Of a stretch of 64,000 nt of DNA, positions 1-7,388 are shown one piece after another. The stretch is taken from contig DATGIL010000080.1 in the NCBI GenBank assembly GCA_035295745.1, positions 77,274-141,273 on the forward strand, in the 5' to 3' direction. The translations under genes and the position numbers were made by a program. Position 1 is the first letter of the stretch; every line of letters starts with the position of its first letter. Origin of the DNA: JAIQFL01 sp035295745 (GTDB lineage Bacteria; Acidobacteriota; Terriglobia; Bryobacterales; Bryobacteraceae). The notes under the pieces are model-generated. The model was given only the letters and a program-made list of their open reading frames with translations, was not told the origin of the DNA and did no database searches.

Positions 1-170
1 TTGCTCATCGCGAATCCGACGTGGATCAGTACCCAGTCGCCCGGAGCGATACCATCGGGTTCCACCAGGCTGATGTCCACACCGCGCCGGACACCCACCA
101 CATCCACCAGAGCCCGATGGGGATCACTGGCTGATAGTTCGACGATCTTGCCCGGAATGGCCAGACACAT
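1..170 (-). CDS. hypC: HypC/HupF hydrogenase maturation chaperone, 5' part
   Basis: The minus-strand reading frame starts at an ATG at 170 and is still open at the window edge, giving the first 56 residues of a protein that is usually 75-95 long. It opens with MCLAIPGKIVEL, the HypC signature; the invariant Cys2 is the residue that binds the Fe(CN)2CO precursor and HypD during assembly of the [NiFe]-hydrogenase active site. The beta-barrel motif ending GDWVLIHVGFA is also present. A purine-rich GAAGGG stretch lies upstream as a plausible ribosome binding site. The remaining hyp genes and the hydrogenase would lie to the left, outside the window, so the pathway is inferred from this one gene. 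Identity is nearly certain; only its 3' end is missing. Confidence 0.93.
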   Translation of the reverse strand, partial: MCLAIPGKIVELSASDPHRALVDVVGVRRGVDISLVEPDGIAPGDWVLIHVGFAMS

Positions 171-472
171 GACTGTTCCGCCCTTCGTTACTCTTCGCTC
201 ATGAGCCGCGCTGCAAGTCGAAGCGTAAGGTCAACTCGTCCTTCAGCTTGAGTGTACCACCGGCAATCAAAAGCAAGCGGACCTGAAATCCGTCTGCCAA
301 GCGGGAAAGGTTCCAATCGCACGAAGCATGTCGTCCGCGTCTCGCCAGGTACGCCGATATCGATTCAGGTGAGACCTATCCTTTGACGTGTGAAGGTCTT
401 AAGGACTGTTAACCAATGGCAACTTTCTGTGAGCCGCGCATTGCTATATGCTGCGCCGTCTGGGACTGCTGT
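171..472. other. intergenic region between hypC and the TPR gene
   Basis: About 300 bases separate hypC (leftward) from the TPR gene (rightward), so the region must hold two divergent promoters. I see no RNA gene, repeat or convincing open frame. A start at 416 would extend the TPR protein by 19 residues into a Cys-rich stretch that looks less natural than the Met at 473. Confidence 0.4.
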
Positions 473-1741
473 ATGCTTTGCCGTTACTGTGGAAAGTCGC
501 TGAGGACTGTTGAGGGGAATCTCGGAACGGTCCACCAGTGCACGGCTCCGCTGGAGCCGCGCCCACAGGAACCGGCAACCCGCCCCACCAAAATCCATGT
601 AGTGAAAGATCAGCTCGAACCAGTCATCCAGTGGCTTGACGAGCAGGTTCCCGTCCGGGAGCGGCTGGTCCTTCCCACGCTTGCTCAGGAACTGCTTGAC
701 GACCCCCTGCAAGTTGCGCCCCTCCGAGTGATGCCTGAACCTGCCGACCGAAGCCGCCGGCAGGCTGCCGCACCCTCTTCTGCTCCCGGTTCAGCGGTAA
801 CCGTGGAGCCGCTGTTTCCTGCTTTATTCGTCGATGCGCTACTACCGGCGGAGGTCCTCGCGCTACCGCTCGACATCCCTACAGACCCGCTGCTGACCTT
901 TGAGCCCTTGGAATTTCCGGTGAGAATGGAAGCGCCTCCGCCACCCGCGCGTCCCAAGCCCCGGCCGAAGTTGCAGGAGGTGCCTTCGCCGGAACTGGCG
1001 CTTCCGGAAATTGCGGAATGGGAATTCGCCGCCACCGCTGCATTCTCCGCGGGGGACTACGCTGCCGCCGCCGCGGCCTGCGGACTCCTCACCGACATAG
1101 CACCGGCCCATTTCGAAGCCTGGTTCAATCTCGGGGTGGCCGAACAAAAGCAAGGATCGCTACATGCCGTGGCGGCATTTCGTGCGGCGGTCCGTCTGCG
1201 TCCCAAAGATCCACACGCATGGCAGGCGCTCGGAATGGCGCTGCACCCCTGCGATGCCGAAGGCGCGAAGGGAGCTTACACCACGGCTCTCGACCTGGCG
1301 CCCGAGATGATTCCGTCGATGTGGAACCTTGGCCTGATCGCCGAAAAAAGTGGAGACACGGTGGAGGCGGGCAGGATGGTGTCGAAGCTGATGGAATTAC
1401 AGCCGGAGCGCCAGGATTTGCGCTACCGCCGCGCGTTACTGCAAGCGCGAGCGGGCGATTTCGAAGCCGCCGTGGCCGGCCTGGATGATCCGGCCCCTTA
1501 TCTGCGCCTGGGGGCATTGGGCTGGCGGCTCGGCGACTACGATCTGGCTGGGAAATGTTTCGAGGAGATGCTGCATCACGGTGCTGCCCCGCTGCTCGCT
1601 TTGCGCGCCATGGCGGCTGCCGCCATTCGCCAATGCGACTTTTCGCGTGCACTGGATCTCCATCGCTCCTTGAGCGACGCCGGCGATCGGAGCTTCGAGG
1701 TGCGCTCCAATCGCGCCCTGCTCGAACGCGCGAACGCCTAA
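473..1741 (+). CDS. zinc-ribbon and TPR-repeat protein
   Basis: A 422-residue protein of three parts. The first 23 residues form a small zinc-ribbon-like knuckle (C3-x2-C6 and H21-x-C23). Residues about 30-190 are Pro/Ala/Glu-rich and probably disordered. From about residue 195 to the end there are tetratricopeptide-like helical pairs with the usual pattern (for example AWFNLGVAEQKQGSLHAVAAF and MWNLGLIAEKSGDTVEAGRM in shorter fragments). TPR arrays are protein-protein scaffolds; the partner cannot be told. There is no signal peptide or membrane helix, so it is probably cytoplasmic. I chose the Met directly before the zinc knuckle (a GGGA lies 7 bp upstream); a start at 416 is also open. The function is unknown. 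Confidence 0.7.
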   Translation: MLCRYCGKSLRTVEGNLGTVHQCTAPLEPRPQEPATRPTKIHVVKDQLEPVIQWLDEQVPVRERLVLPTLAQELLDDPLQVAPLRVMPEPADRSRRQAAAPSSAPGSAVTVEPLFPALFVDALLPAEVLALPLDIPTDPLLTFEPLEFPVRMEAPPPPARPKPRPKLQEVPSPELALPEIAEWEFAATAAFSAGDYAAAAAACGLLTDIAPAHFEAWFNLGVAEQKQGSLHAVAAFRAAVRLRPKDPHAWQALGMALHPCDAEGAKGAYTTALDLAPEMIPSMWNLGLIAEKSGDTVEAGRMVSKLMELQPERQDLRYRRALLQARAGDFEAAVAGLDDPAPYLRLGALGWRLGDYDLAGKCFEEMLHHGAAPLLALRAMAAAAIRQCDFSRALDLHRSLSDAGDRSFEVRSNRALLERANA

Positions 1742-1783
1742 GTACACCTTTTCAGAAATACGGTCTCGTATTTTGGCAAGAAT

Positions 1784-1830
1784 ACTCCCTCGCGGTCGTA
1801 GCTCGTAACCTACCCAAATACGTTCGCGCG
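1784..1830 (-). repeat. degenerate solitary copy of the dispersed ~72-bp repeat
   Basis: Read on the minus strand, this stretch ends in ACGAGCTACGACCGCGAGGG, which matches the tail of the repeat unit in the arrays at 52.4 and 62.7 kb (CGAGCCACGACCGTAAGGG). The 5' half has diverged. It lies between the stops of two convergent genes. Confidence 0.4.
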
Positions 1831-1909
1831 ATACGTGCGCTCTGCCGCGTCGAGACACGACGCTTTCGCACGTCCACCAAGTCCGCCCGGCAGCGGCGTT
1901 ACGCTCGCT

Positions 1910-3271
1910 TCATTGCGCAGGCAGGCGCTTAGCGACGGTGCGGTTGCCGTTCTGATGGAGCGTCAGGGAATCCGTCGCGAAGTTCACTTTAATACCGCCG
2001 ACCTTCGCGAAGAACTGCCCCGGCCCCTCGGCGAAAAGCTCGAATCGCCCCTGTCCCGTCGCCTGCCCATAAAGATGGTTGTCTTCGCGGGTGATCGTCA
2101 GGACGAAATTCGGACCCAGTTCGTACCGGCCCACATAGGTGTCCAACGTCTTCCGATCCTCCGGCACCTCGGTCTGCTGCGTCGTTAGTGGGAAATCGGG
2201 ATTCAACAAGTGCCGCCCGATATCGTCAATCTGCACGCGCGCCGAGGTGTTCGACAGAACCACCACGCCAGTCTTGGCTTTGGGATCGTAGCCCATGAAG
2301 GTCTGGAAGCCACCTGTGCCGCCGTTGTGCCAGATGATCGTGCCGCTGGGCCGCTCGAAGATGTGCCAGCCATAAGCGATCAGCATGCCCTCGGTACCGG
2401 TAGGCTTGCGCACCTTGACCATTGCGGCCATCGCCGGCGCCAATGGCGATTCCTTATATCCCAAATTCGCCGCCAGGAACGTCAGCATGTCGTTCGCCGT
2501 GGAGCGAAGCGCGCCGGCCCCGGCGAGCGTGGGAAGATCCCAGTGCGGAGTGACTTTTAAGCCGGCATTGTGGCCGGGAGTGAACCGCGCCTGCATCTCC
2601 GGCGTAAGCGTGATGCCTGTGCTCGACATCCCCAGAGGCGCGAGAATGCGCGTCTTGACCAGCACCTCATAACTGCTCTTGGCGCGCAGTGAAAGCACGT
2701 GCCCCAGCAGGCCGACGCCAAGATTCGAGTATTCATACTTCTCGCCGATGTCCCGTTTCAGTTGGTAGCCGGCCAGAAATTCATAGAGCTGCGCCACCGT
2801 GTAGTCGGCGTACGGATTCAGCAGATTGGCCGGATGCATGTTCGAGGGCAGACGCGGCAGGCCTGAACTCTGCGTTGAAAGATCCTCAAACGTGATCTTG
2901 CGACCATTCCGCTCCGGCACCTTGACCTCCGGCGGAAGATACTTCGCGATGGGGTCAGTCAGGGCGATCTCGCCGTGCTGCGCCATGTCCATCATGGCAA
3001 GCGAGGTGAACACCTTGGTCATCGAGCCGATCTCGAAGACCGTGTCGCCATTCAGAGGCCGCGGGTCTCCGGGATCGAAGCTGCCATATGAGACGATGCG
3101 TCGTCCCTGCGGCCCGATCACTCCCACCACAATACCGACGCCTTGCTTCTGCGCGTCAATCCGATCCGCAAGAACGGCGCGAATTCCGGCCTCGGAGTTA
3201 TCTTGTGCCGCCAACGGCACACTGCAGAGCACTATCCACATCGTCAGAGCGGCCAGAAAACAGCGAAGCAT
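1910..3271 (-). CDS. secreted serine hydrolase, beta-lactamase class C family
   Basis: A 453-residue protein with an N-terminal signal peptide (hydrophobic to about residue 22, cleavage after LAAQ). It has the active-site set of class C beta-lactamases, DD-peptidases and esterases: the S83-x-x-K86 nucleophile motif in IGSMTK, the Y181-x-N183 motif in YEYSN, and an HNG triad near IIWHNGGTGG. Residues from about 370 onward form a separate C-terminal domain often found behind this fold (lipocalin-like, DUF3471 type). Substrate is not predictable: peptidoglycan peptide, ester or beta-lactam are all possible. A strong ribosome site (GGAGGTG) precedes the ATG. The gene follows the winged-helix regulator by 43 bp on the same strand and is probably cotranscribed with it. 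Confidence 0.88.
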   Translation of the reverse strand: MLRCFLAALTMWIVLCSVPLAAQDNSEAGIRAVLADRIDAQKQGVGIVVGVIGPQGRRIVSYGSFDPGDPRPLNGDTVFEIGSMTKVFTSLAMMDMAQHGEIALTDPIAKYLPPEVKVPERNGRKITFEDLSTQSSGLPRLPSNMHPANLLNPYADYTVAQLYEFLAGYQLKRDIGEKYEYSNLGVGLLGHVLSLRAKSSYEVLVKTRILAPLGMSSTGITLTPEMQARFTPGHNAGLKVTPHWDLPTLAGAGALRSTANDMLTFLAANLGYKESPLAPAMAAMVKVRKPTGTEGMLIAYGWHIFERPSGTIIWHNGGTGGFQTFMGYDPKAKTGVVVLSNTSARVQIDDIGRHLLNPDFPLTTQQTEVPEDRKTLDTYVGRYELGPNFVLTITREDNHLYGQATGQGRFELFAEGPGQFFAKVGGIKVNFATDSLTLHQNGNRTVAKRLPAQ

Positions 3272-3314
3272 GGCTCACCTCCAGGTCACTCTGACACTCT
3301 AACCGATTCCGGAT

Positions 3315-3698
3315 TTACGCGCTCATGGCCAGTGCTTGCGGTTCCGGACGGAGCGAACGGCGACCGCTATCGAACGGCTGGAATCGATGTCCGATTCCGA
3401 AAATGGTCTCGATGTAGCGGTCCGCATATGCGCCCAGTTTCTTGCGCAGGTGGCGGATGTGCACGTCGAGCGTGCGCGTGCGGATCTCGGTGCTATATCC
3501 CCAGACGCGCATCAATTGCTCTTCGCGGGGCACGATCTCGCCGGCAAATCCCACCAGCAGGGCCAGAAGCTCATACTCTTTTTTGGTGAGCGTCATCGGG
3601 ACGGAGTCCAGGGTGGCGACCTGTCTCTGAAAATCGAGCGTTAAGTGCGCATCCCGATAGAGTGCCGGCTGCGCTGTCATTTCTAGTATGTTTTCCAA
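3315..3698 (-). CDS. stand-alone OmpR/PhoB-type winged-helix DNA-binding protein
   Basis: A 127-residue protein that consists almost only of the C-terminal effector domain of OmpR-family regulators. Residues about 20-108 contain the N-terminal strands, the LTKKEYELLALL helix, the transactivation loop, the recognition helix (TRTLDVHIRHLRKKLG) and the wing ending GIGHRF. No receiver domain is encoded in frame upstream. The start is a TTG at 3698 because AGGAG lies 6 bp before it (3705-3709). A TTGACA-like box (3773-3768, minus strand) may be its -35. Its position just upstream of the serine hydrolase suggests it controls that gene. Without a receiver it is either constitutive or controlled by something other than phosphorylation. 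Confidence 0.85.
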   Translation of the reverse strand: MENILEMTAQPALYRDAHLTLDFQRQVATLDSVPMTLTKKEYELLALLVGFAGEIVPREEQLMRVWGYSTEIRTRTLDVHIRHLRKKLGAYADRYIETIFGIGHRFQPFDSGRRSLRPEPQALAMSA

Positions 3699-4143
3699 TC
3701 TCGTCTCCTCTACTTAGCCATCCTACGGAACGCCAAAAGGGAAGTCGTAGGAAACATGTAAAGAGGTTGTCAAAATCGCCGGATTTCCCTCTTTAAGAGG
3801 GAGGCTGATCCCGAGTTTATGCAGGTGACGCTCCCAGACAGCGGCCCCGACGCCTCTAAGTGCATCGTTTCGTTGATACGGCCCCGTTTTCAGGCAACAA
3901 CACGCCGTGCGATCATGGCTCGCAACGAGCCGCGCGCGTTAGCAAGCGGTCTGGCGATCCCTCGGCGGACTTCTGGAACCACCCCCTAAACTAAGTTCTA
4001 ACAGGGATTGCGATCCGAGCAGCCCAAGCTTCAGAATCTTGCTTGCGTGGGCGAATCGAAAAACTTTAGCCCGCAATCTTTCCCGCAAAAGTCAAGCTTG
4101 ATCTGCCCTCGAACTGACCGACGTCCGGGCCGAATCTCGCTCG
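3699..4143. other. intergenic region with hairpin and solitary repeat
   Basis: The 445 bases carry the leftward promoter region of the winged-helix gene, a perfect hairpin CCCTCT-TTA-AGAGGG at 3787-3801, and one reverse-oriented copy of the dispersed repeat at 3906-3961. No supported gene was seen. The other part of the region (about 3970-4140) shows nothing I can interpret. Confidence 0.5.
3906..3961 (-). repeat. solitary copy of the dispersed ~72-bp repeat
   Basis: On the minus strand this reads GGGATCGCCAGACCGCTTGC, then TAACGCGCGCGGCTCGTTGC and GAGCC. It is a near-complete copy of the unit repeated at 52.4 and 62.7 kb, with the same CGCTTGCTAACGCGCGCGGC core and the palindrome around GGCTCG/CGAGCC. 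Confidence 0.72.
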
Positions 4144-5526
4144 TCACCTCAGACTCACGACCGGAAAATACACTCCCTGCTCTTCCCGCGTCCACCAATC
4201 GCGATCACCGAAATGCGTGAAGTGATAGAGGTACTCACGGGCGCGCACATACCTGGGCGGTCTATCCGGGAAAGGATTGTACCGCAGCAGGCTCAGCACC
4301 GAAGGCTCCCCCTGCAGCAGACGCGCCATGAAGCTTTGGAACCAGCGATTCTGCTGATAGGTGCCCAGCGCTGCGAACCACATCTGCCAATCCAGCCGTG
4401 GCTGGTGCGGCGCCACGATCGGCGGCGCCCGGCGCACATCGCCCGGCTTGTACCGGAACTCGTACGCCAGCCACGTCACGCCGTCGTTCGACCCCTCCAC
4501 AATAATCTCGGGGCGCGTCGTCGTCATCACCGCAAACAATCCGTATGAGTTGACGATCCGCAACGGCCCCGCCAGGTGCAGGATGGCCGCTCCTCCGGGC
4601 GGCTCGATATTGAACAGCTCCAGGCAGAGAATTCCGCTCACTACGCCGATGAACACGGCGAGCGCCACACTGATCGCCCGATGCACACGGGGCCGCGCCG
4701 TCACCTGCCCCTCTGCCGTGGGTTCGATGAACAGCCACATCGTCAGTGCAATCGTCAGCCAGTTAAAGAACGTGTAATTCCCCGTACAGAGGATCAGCAC
4801 CTGCAGCGCGATCGTCACCCACGCGCCGGCCCGCCGCAACCGCTTCGGCGCGAAGAACAGGAACGGTACCAGCAATTCCGCCACGAAGACCAGCAGCGTC
4901 GACCCCCTCTGAAATCCGCGCGGCAATTGCTGCATGTACCAGGCCAGCGGAGTTGGCAATGGCTGCGTCTCGTAGTGATAAGTCATCGCAATAAGATTGC
5001 GCCACGCCGGGTCGCCGCTCAGTAGCTTCACCGCGCCGCTGAAGAACATCAACCGGAAAATCAGCCACCGGAAAAGCCACACGCGCAGCTTCGACCTGTC
5101 CGCAAAGATCGCCAGGAAGCCCGCCTCCGAGAGCAGAATGTCCCACTGAAACGAGAGGAAATCCTGCCCTGCCACGCAGACCGACAGCCAGAGAACCAGG
5201 CAGATCGCCAGCATCGCCCTCTGTTGGAAACCGATCACGACTACCATCGCGGCCGCTGCTCCCACCACCCACACAAAGCGAATCGCGGCGTCACTCGAAT
5301 TCAGCCACAACAGGGTCGGCACCTCCAGCCAGTCAGTCCTGCCAGTCGCCTCCCGGACCGCATGTAGGTAGTCGCCCAACGGAAGGATGCCGTGGCTGCC
5401 AATTAACCCCATGGCCTGTATCCCGAACGATAAAAAGGCGATAAAGTAGATGGAGCCAAGCACTCGGAGGAAGCTTTTGACCGTTACCAACTGCGTCCGA
5501 TCCGACACAAATCGCCTCCCGCTCAC
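4144..5526 (-). CDS. lipase maturation factor (LMF1-like) family membrane protein
   Basis: A 460-residue polytopic protein. It carries the hallmark segment GQDFLSFQWDILLSEAGFLA around residues 118-138, which defines the LMF family, and a typical N-terminal helix with GIQAMGLIGSHGILPL. Six or so transmembrane helices fill the first 300 residues, followed by a soluble C-terminal domain (from about 310) with a beta-rich pattern. In animals LMF1 helps fold secreted lipases in the ER; the role of the bacterial homologues is not established. The start is a GTG at 5526 preceded by GGGGGA. The gene is divergent from the dehydratase operon, and no lipase gene lies beside it. Confidence 0.85.
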   Translation of the reverse strand: MSGRRFVSDRTQLVTVKSFLRVLGSIYFIAFLSFGIQAMGLIGSHGILPLGDYLHAVREATGRTDWLEVPTLLWLNSSDAAIRFVWVVGAAAAMVVVIGFQQRAMLAICLVLWLSVCVAGQDFLSFQWDILLSEAGFLAIFADRSKLRVWLFRWLIFRLMFFSGAVKLLSGDPAWRNLIAMTYHYETQPLPTPLAWYMQQLPRGFQRGSTLLVFVAELLVPFLFFAPKRLRRAGAWVTIALQVLILCTGNYTFFNWLTIALTMWLFIEPTAEGQVTARPRVHRAISVALAVFIGVVSGILCLELFNIEPPGGAAILHLAGPLRIVNSYGLFAVMTTTRPEIIVEGSNDGVTWLAYEFRYKPGDVRRAPPIVAPHQPRLDWQMWFAALGTYQQNRWFQSFMARLLQGEPSVLSLLRYNPFPDRPPRYVRAREYLYHFTHFGDRDWWTREEQGVYFPVVSLR

Positions 5527-5547
5527 CCCGTTATTTCCCCCATTCCA

Positions 5548-5569
5548 ATCGGAAAGTCGCCATTCCGAT
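5548..5569. promoter_or_regulatory. inverted repeat between divergent genes
   Basis: ATCGGAA at 5548-5554 and TTCCGAT at 5563-5569 form a perfect 7-bp inverted repeat with an 8-bp spacer, between the GTG of the LMF gene and the start of the dehydratase operon. Arms and spacing would suit a dimeric repressor or activator. No regulator is identified. Confidence 0.4.
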
Positions 5570-5633
5570 GGATACCTATTTATTTCAATTGGTTAAGACG
5601 TCACTATGCCTAAAACTGGGAAACTATACCAAT

Positions 5634-7388
5634 ATGAGCACTCAGCCTTTTGAACCGAAAGCCATGCCGCCTGCGAACCTCGTCCAGATCGGCTCCACGG
5701 TAGAGGACATCATCCAGCAACGCCTGGCAGAAGAGCGCGCCCGCCTGGAACAAGAGGCCGGTCTCGCTAAACGCGAGGTTCATCACTTTAAAAAGCCGGT
5801 GGAAAAACCGTTCACGGCGACCGAGCGCCCCAACACCACCCTGCTTTTCGGCGGGCTGACGTGGAAGCATGAAAAGCTCGTGCATGGCGCCCTTGAAGGA
5901 TTAGGATATCGCGCCGAAGCGGTTCCCACCCCCAACGTGAAGGCCTTCCAGACTGGCAAGGAGTACGGAAACAACGGCCAGTGTAATCCCACTTACTTCA
6001 CGGTGGGCAATCTGGTGCAGTACTTACAGAGCCTGGAAGAGCAGGGGCTCACCAAGCAGGAAATCATCGACGGCTACGTCTTCTTTACGGCCGGTGCGTG
6101 CGGCCCGTGCCGCTTCGGCATGTATGAGGCCGAATATCGCCTGGCCCTCCGCAACGCGGGCTTCGACGGCTTCCGCGTATTGCTGTTCCAACAATCCGGC
6201 GGCCTGAACCAGTCCGATGCCGAGGCCGGCCTCGAGATGAATATCGATTTCTTCCTCGGCATCCTGAACGCCCTCAACTGCGGCGACGTGATGAACGAAG
6301 TGGCGTACGCCATTCGCCCCTTCGAGGTCAACGCCGGGGAGACCGACCAGGCTCTCGACGAGAACATGGACTACATGCACGAAGTGTTCCGCAAGAAGCG
6401 GCCGTGGAAGCTCGATCAGGGCTTTGCCAAGTACATGGGCGGCTTCTCCGACACTGCGGAGTACGTCGGCAAGTTCGTCAGCCAACTCAAGGGCGACGAT
6501 TACGTGCCTGGCCTGGAGCGCTGCCGCGACCGCTACAATTCCATTGAAATCGATCGCCTGCGCGTCAAGCCGATCGTCAAAATCACGGGTGAGTTCTGGG
6601 CGCAGACCACCGAAGGCGACGGCAACTTCAATATGTTCCAATTCCTGGAGCGCGAAGGCGCCCAGGTGCTCGTCGAGCCCATCGGCACCTGGATCATGTA
6701 CATGATTCACCAGGTGGTGCAGAAGTACAAGGACTTCAAAGGACTCGACGAGGGCGCCGTCCTACCCCCGCTGTGGAAGCTCGGCACCCGCGCCAAGATC
6801 GAATTCGAATATCGCCAGAAAGTCGCCAAGTTAAAACTCGCCGAGGCCATCTTCAAGGGCGAGTACCACAAGATCGTGAACGCGCTGGGCGGAATCGCGC
6901 ATCACCTGGCAGATCAGTACGAACTCCAGCGGATCGGGCATCCCTTCTACAACTCGCGCGCCGGCGGCGGCGAAGGGCATCTGGAAGTCGCCAAGAATAT
7001 CTACTACTCGAACAAAGACCTTGCCCACATGGTGCTGTCTCTGAAGCCCTTCGGATGCATGCCTTCGACGCAGTCGGATGGCGCGCAGTCGGCCGTGGTT
7101 TCGAATTTCAAGGACATGATCTACCTTCCGGTCGAAACCTCCGGCGAAGGCGAAATCAACGCGCACAGCCGCGTTCAGATGGCGCTCGGCGAAGCCAAGA
7201 ACAAGGCCAAGAAGGAATTTGCCGCGGCACTCGAGCAGACGGGTTTGACTCTCGATCAATGCCGCGCCTGGGTGGAAGCACATCCGGAAAGCAAGCGGCC
7301 CATGTACCACGTGCCGCACACCAAGGGATTCGTCGGCGGGGCGGCGAATTTCGTGCTCCACATCGCAGAGAGGATCAAGGGAAACTAA
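5634..7388 (+). CDS. 2-hydroxyacyl-CoA dehydratase-type (HgdB/DUF2229-like) iron-sulfur subunit
   Basis: A 584-residue soluble protein of the BadF-activated dehydratase/reductase superfamily. It resembles the C-terminal portion of the large fused activase-dehydratase proteins. Cysteines in conserved contexts suited to [4Fe-4S] or double-cubane ligation are C117 (GQCNPTYF), C156 and C159 (GACGPCRFGMYEAEY) and C475 (KPFGCMPSTQSDG). The partner encoded at 7389, which starts in the base after this stop, supplies the ATPase activase; together they should transfer a low-potential electron. The substrate is unknown: related systems dehydrate 2-hydroxyacyl-CoA, reduce benzoyl-CoA, or reduce small molecules at a double-cubane cluster. 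I chose the Met at 5634 (GGGA 13 bp upstream); a start at 5568 is open and would add 22 residues. Confidence 0.82.
   Translation: MSTQPFEPKAMPPANLVQIGSTVEDIIQQRLAEERARLEQEAGLAKREVHHFKKPVEKPFTATERPNTTLLFGGLTWKHEKLVHGALEGLGYRAEAVPTPNVKAFQTGKEYGNNGQCNPTYFTVGNLVQYLQSLEEQGLTKQEIIDGYVFFTAGACGPCRFGMYEAEYRLALRNAGFDGFRVLLFQQSGGLNQSDAEAGLEMNIDFFLGILNALNCGDVMNEVAYAIRPFEVNAGETDQALDENMDYMHEVFRKKRPWKLDQGFAKYMGGFSDTAEYVGKFVSQLKGDDYVPGLERCRDRYNSIEIDRLRVKPIVKITGEFWAQTTEGDGNFNMFQFLEREGAQVLVEPIGTWIMYMIHQVVQKYKDFKGLDEGAVLPPLWKLGTRAKIEFEYRQKVAKLKLAEAIFKGEYHKIVNALGGIAHHLADQYELQRIGHPFYNSRAGGGEGHLEVAKNIYYSNKDLAHMVLSLKPFGCMPSTQSDGAQSAVVSNFKDMIYLPVETSGEGEINAHSRVQMALGEAKNKAKKEFAAALEQTGLTLDQCRAWVEAHPESKRPMYHVPHTKGFVGGAANFVLHIAERIKGN

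Noticed and set aside
416..472. Longer start of the TPR protein at 416
   Set aside because: The extra 19 residues are Cys-rich and irregular, and the zinc-knuckle motif begins right after the Met at 473; the choice is not certain.
3787..3801. Hairpin CCCTCT-TTA-AGAGGG as a terminator
   Set aside because: No T run on either strand and no gene ending next to it; kept only as a note in the intergenic entry.
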